A DNA stretch of 64,000 bases from NCBI GenBank assembly GCA_050951095.1, contig JBMNIQ010000005.1:581883-645882 (forward strand), in the 5' to 3' direction. Below, piece by piece: positions 60,746 to 64,000 of this stretch; position 1 is the first letter of the stretch, and every line of letters starts with the position of its first letter. The notes under the pieces are model-generated. The model did no database searches, was not told the origin of the DNA, and worked only from the letters and a program-made list of their open reading frames with translations. A program made the translations under genes and the position numbers. This DNA is from UMGS1519 sp050951095 (lineage in GTDB: Bacteria > Actinomycetota > Coriobacteriia > Coriobacteriales > Eggerthellaceae).

Positions 60746-63562
60746 ATGAACAGACAGCAGCGGTTCCTCTGCAAGATGCTGGATGAGATTCGCACGATCT
60801 GCGACAACAACGGCATTACGTACTTTATCGGCTTCGGCACGTTGATCGGTGCCGTACGCAACAAGGGCTTTCTGCCGTGGGATGACGACATCGATGTCAT
60901 CATGACATACGACAACTGGCTCGCGTTCAAGGAAGCATGCAAGACGCAGCTGCCGCCGAACCGCTACCTGGGCTCATCCGATGAGGATGTGGAATACGGT
61001 CATCTTCTGCCGCGCTACATTTCCACCGACACGACAGCCATCCACACAGCGCAATCGCTGAACGATGCCGTCGCGGGAGAACTCATCGACATCTTCATCC
61101 TGGACCCCATCTCGGACAATCCGGCAGGCTACGAGAACTATTGTCGCGATCTGTACCTGTACACGACGCTGATCAACTACGCGAACGTATCGGCATACCG
61201 CATCGACCTGGATCCGGAATTGTACAAGCACTACTTGGAGATGGAGAAAGAGAAAGGTGCGCTGTACGTTCGCCGGCTGCTGGAAAAGAAGCTCGCGTCG
61301 TACCACAGCGCCGAAGGAGAGCATTACGCGTTCCGCTGGCAGGGTGCGCCTGTCCTGTTCAAACGCTGGTGGTTCGAGGAGCCGGTGCCCGTGGCCTTCG
61401 AAGGCGCTACGGTCAATGCCCCGAAGGGCATCAGCGAGTATCTGACGTTCTATTACGGGGAGGAGTGGAGCGAGGTTCCCGGCAATATCGCGCCGGCAAA
61501 GCACAATACCGCAGCATCCATGGATTTCTCCTATAAGGATGCCCTGACGTATTTCCATCCCACATTCAATCGCGAGGAACTGCTTCGCGAAACGGAGGAA
61601 CGTCGTTACCTGGTGCTGCAGCATGCCCCGGCGAATAATCGCCAGAAGGATGAGATAGCCTCCGCGAAAGCGAAAGTCGTTCAGATCGAGCTGGAAAAGC
61701 AGCTCGAGGAAAACCGCTCCGAATTCGACACGGCCTTCGCCGCAAAGGATGGCAGGAAGCTGGCCCGAATCCTCCGGTCGTACCTGTCGTTCCAAGTGAG
61801 CGGCGAGATGATCGGCAGAAACTCCGACAAGGGATATTACCGCTACATCAATCCCATTCTTATAGACGTACCCGACGATGTGTTCGAAGCGGGCCTGTAC
61901 GGTCTCATGGCAACGGGACGCATCCGGCATGCACATATGCTGCTGGACAAGCGCCGCATGCTGGGCCGGAAGAATTCGGAGGGCATCCAGTTCGTTGAAG
62001 ATGCCATCCATCTGTTCAACGAAGCATGCGACGACTATCAATTCGGGCGCTTCGCACCGGGAAGGCAGAAGGCGCGTAAGCTGCACGCAGATATCCCGTG
62101 CGTCGACGCATTCTTGAAGCTTGTGAACGTGTTCGAACTTGCCGTATACCGCGAAACCGGTGCCGAGCAAGATTTAGCCGCGTTCAAAGCCGATGTCGAC
62201 GAAGGCTTGAAGGAATATCCCGCGGATGGGTTCTTCCTGAAACAGCTGGGGGATTGGCACTATGCCGTAGGCGATGATGATGCCGGTCGCACAACGTATC
62301 TGCAGTCTGCCGAGCTGACGCGCAACGGACTGGCGCTTTTGGACATCTCCGAGAAAATCGGCTACTACCCCACATGGTTGCGCAATCCGTCTTGGGCCGG
62401 GCCGGCCGGTGTTCCGCAATGGAACGAGCCGCTGCCCGAACCGCCGGCGCAATTCGTGAAGAAGACTCCGAAGCCCACCGATGAGCGACAGGAATTTCTG
62501 ATGAAGATGCTTGCCGAGGTTACGCAGGCATGCGAACGGCTTTCCATTCCCTACGTGCTGGGCCCGCATACCGCACAGGCGCTGTTCAAACAGAACACGC
62601 TGCCCGGAAACACGGACGGTTATCAGGTGGTCCTGAAAGCGCGCGATGCACTGAAGCTCTTCGAACAGTGGCAGCAGGATATACCGGCAAACCGCAGCGT
62701 GGAATACATGGGCAACAGTGACTTGAAAACGCGCGAGCTTCGTTACCATGCGGACGATACGCTGCTTATCGACCTGAAGAAGGATGCACATACGCCATTC
62801 AACAGCCTATATGTACGCATCTTCCCGTTGGAGCCCGCATCGTACGGCGATAAGTTCGAGGAGCGCCTTACGCAATGGAACAAGGACGGCGGAGTATCGA
62901 AGCCGAAGGGAAAGCGCGCCAAGTTGCGCGCCGTGTTCCATAAGCTGGAAGGCGCGAAATTCTCAGGCGATGCGCTCTGGCGCGAGGCGATGGGCGCGAA
63001 GGAAGCGGGCACGCCCTCTATGCGCATCTATAGAAACCCGAAGAAGTTCGACGGCGATTGGCTTGCGAACACGGATGTGCGGACGTTCGATTCCCATGAG
63101 ATGCGCGTACCCCATGACCTCAATGCGTACCTGGAAGCAACGAAGCCGAAGCCGACGCCGAAATCACTGAATCTGTCGGAAGCAAGCCTCTGCTCTGTAC
63201 ATCTCAACATGGAAGAGCTTGTGAACTCGGGCGGCATCGACGATAGCTTCTTTGTTCGCCGCGCGCAGAATTGGAAGGATACCGCACGGGAACGCCAGAT
63301 CTTAAAAGACTTCCGCTTCAATTTCCAGCAGGTGAAGCTGGCCGTTGAAACGAAGAAGCTTGCGGATGCACTGCTCCCCCGCAAAGAGGAGCTGCTTGCG
63401 CTACGCGATCAGGGGAATTTCGAGCAGCTGGGACACGAGCTTGCTGCCTACATCGCAACGGCGAAGAAGTACCGCCAGTACGGCGACTGCAATTTCGATG
63501 ACGACCTGTTCGCACTGATGAAGGAGACGCAGAAGCAGCTGAATTCGAAGGACAGGAAGTAA
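60746..63562 (+). CDS. Very large LicD-family protein 2 with degenerate second LicD-like domain
   Basis: This 938-residue protein is organised as follows. An active-looking LicD domain at about 1-285 has YFIGFGTLIGAVRNKGFLPW followed by DDDID (D46-D50). A first helical module lies at about 315-400, and a TPR-like part reaches about 560. A second LicD-like domain at about 583-800 starts RQEFLMKMLAEVTQACERL, but LPGNTDGYQV stands where the acidic triad should be, so it is probably inactive. A second module copy lies at about 865-935. It is the partner of LicD protein 1, 156 bases downstream. Substrate and transferred group are unknown. Confidence 0.85.
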   Translation: MNRQQRFLCKMLDEIRTICDNNGITYFIGFGTLIGAVRNKGFLPWDDDIDVIMTYDNWLAFKEACKTQLPPNRYLGSSDEDVEYGHLLPRYISTDTTAIHTAQSLNDAVAGELIDIFILDPISDNPAGYENYCRDLYLYTTLINYANVSAYRIDLDPELYKHYLEMEKEKGALYVRRLLEKKLASYHSAEGEHYAFRWQGAPVLFKRWWFEEPVPVAFEGATVNAPKGISEYLTFYYGEEWSEVPGNIAPAKHNTAASMDFSYKDALTYFHPTFNREELLRETEERRYLVLQHAPANNRQKDEIASAKAKVVQIELEKQLEENRSEFDTAFAAKDGRKLARILRSYLSFQVSGEMIGRNSDKGYYRYINPILIDVPDDVFEAGLYGLMATGRIRHAHMLLDKRRMLGRKNSEGIQFVEDAIHLFNEACDDYQFGRFAPGRQKARKLHADIPCVDAFLKLVNVFELAVYRETGAEQDLAAFKADVDEGLKEYPADGFFLKQLGDWHYAVGDDDAGRTTYLQSAELTRNGLALLDISEKIGYYPTWLRNPSWAGPAGVPQWNEPLPEPPAQFVKKTPKPTDERQEFLMKMLAEVTQACERLSIPYVLGPHTAQALFKQNTLPGNTDGYQVVLKARDALKLFEQWQQDIPANRSVEYMGNSDLKTRELRYHADDTLLIDLKKDAHTPFNSLYVRIFPLEPASYGDKFEERLTQWNKDGGVSKPKGKRAKLRAVFHKLEGAKFSGDALWREAMGAKEAGTPSMRIYRNPKKFDGDWLANTDVRTFDSHEMRVPHDLNAYLEATKPKPTPKSLNLSEASLCSVHLNMEELVNSGGIDDSFFVRRAQNWKDTARERQILKDFRFNFQQVKLAVETKKLADALLPRKEELLALRDQGNFEQLGHELAAYIATAKKYRQYGDCNFDDDLFALMKETQKQLNSKDRK

Positions 63563-63600
63563 TGCGGAAAGCGACATTTGTACGCTGCCGCATATGACAG

Positions 63601-63641
63601 CGCCTCCGACGGATCAACGTGCCGTCGGAGGCGCTTATTGT
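63601..63641. terminator. Bidirectional terminator after LicD 2
   Basis: A perfect 12-bp stem (63601-63612 with 63622-63633) is followed by CTTATTGTTT. It also lies after the stop of the minus-strand gene at the right edge. Confidence 0.65.
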
Positions 63642-63665
63642 TTACTGCCGCATGAAGCGATCGGC

Positions 63666-64000
63666 CTACCGCTTTCTGAACAAACCGGACAGCAACGATG
63701 CAACACCCTTTTGCTCAACAGCGACAAAGGCGATGCCGTCTTCTCGCGCCTCCAATCTCAAAGAAGACTTCGCTGAATGCGGCGATGTCTTACCTTGCGT
63801 AACGGTAATTCCGTTTCCATTCGTCTGAACAGGAATAGGATAGACAGCAGCGCCGACCTCGAGTGAGAACGACAAGCGGTAAGATGCCATCGATTCCGGC
63901 ATCGTCTGGCAGATGGGCGAATCAGAAGGTATCAGGATGGTCCATTCCGCATGAGGATGGCTCCCTCCGCTAACATCCAATGCAACATCCAGAGGCATCT
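63666..64000 (-). CDS. C-terminal part of an unknown protein, cut by the window edge
   Basis: At least 111 codons are visible, ending with a TAG at 63666-63668. The protein is mostly beta-prone (SYRLSFSLEVGAAVYPIPVQ, GNGITVTQGK) and ends in a basic LLSGLFRKR. No family is recognised. The frame is open to the window edge, so the true start is probably outside. Confidence 0.55.
   Translation of the reverse strand, partial: MPLDVALDVSGGSHPHAEWTILIPSDSPICQTMPESMASYRLSFSLEVGAAVYPIPVQTNGNGITVTQGKTSPHSAKSSLRLEAREDGIAFVAVEQKGVASLLSGLFRKR

Noticed and set aside
50138..63562. The surface block as a complete capsule or teichoic acid locus
   Set aside because: There is no flippase, polymerase, ABC exporter or nucleotide-sugar synthesis gene, so only part of a pathway can be claimed.
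1..64000. CRISPR array, prophage, insertion sequence or rRNA operon
   Set aside because: No regularly spaced repeats, integrase, transposase, phage structural gene or rRNA sequence was found in the window.

Overview
The window is about 64 kb of bacterial chromosome with moderately high G+C and densely packed genes on both strands. There is no phage, no CRISPR array and no rRNA. The gene content suggests an anaerobic actinobacterium of the Coriobacteriia (Eggerthellaceae-like gut bacteria). The reasons are rubrerythrin and ferredoxin/flavodoxin proteins, an Ech-type [NiFe] hydrogenase, indolepyruvate:ferredoxin oxidoreductase beside phenylacetate-CoA ligase and an ACT protein, a MenA-like prenyltransferase, and LytR-CpsA-Psr and LicD cell-envelope genes. 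The taxonomic placement is inference from gene content only.

Region by region. At 0.1-5 kb there is an HdeD-like membrane protein, a LysR regulator, an esterase, and an aroD-aroE pair that looks catabolic or specialised. At 5-9.2 kb there are a YigZ protein, an AGCS sodium:amino-acid symporter and an RlmD-type rRNA methyltransferase. At 9.2-12.1 kb lies a less compact, more A+T-rich accessory patch: an EFR1 flavodoxin-ferredoxin fusion, a truncated GNAT copy, a CPBP protease and the intact GNAT parent. At 12.3-16.8 kb there are rubrerythrin, a DUF1810 protein, an MFS-UspA pair and a large acidic protein of unknown function. At 16.9-19.5 kb, on the minus strand, lies the complete preQ1 operon queD-queE-queC-queF. 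At 19.7-25.0 kb lies a six-gene echABCDEF hydrogenase operon. At 25.3-36 kb there are a CDP-alcohol phosphatidyltransferase, a VanW protein, PaaK, an ACT protein, a D,D-carboxypeptidase, an FHA protein, IorA, IorB and GluQ-RS. At 36-46.6 kb, mostly on the minus strand, lie housekeeping genes: a MenA-like prenyltransferase, a WalJ-like hydrolase, a cupin, rluB, scpB, scpA, trpS, an M50 protease, trmL and an ABC-F ATPase. At 46.8-50 kb a gamma- and a beta-class carbonic anhydrase flank a CAU tRNA, followed by a CoA-transferase. At 50-64 kb lies a cell-surface block: three GT2 glycosyltransferases around a tRNA-Val, two LCP ligases, a YkuD L,D-transpeptidase with cell-wall-binding repeats, and two very large LicD-family proteins.

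How the genes may work together (inference). IorAB would make reduced ferredoxin and aryl-CoA from aromatic 2-oxo acids. PaaK would interconvert aryl-CoA and arylacetate. Ech could re-oxidise the ferredoxin while evolving H2 and pumping ions. The que operon makes the base that becomes queuosine, and GluQ-RS glutamylates queuosine in tRNA-Asp. The 50-64 kb block looks like an assembly, decoration and anchoring set for a wall glycopolymer.

Two conserved genes, menA and scpA, each carry an apparent single-base insertion. These are either assembly errors or real lesions. The most novel material is the LicD pair: both proteins carry a recurring helical module, and the longer one also has a degenerate second LicD-like domain.
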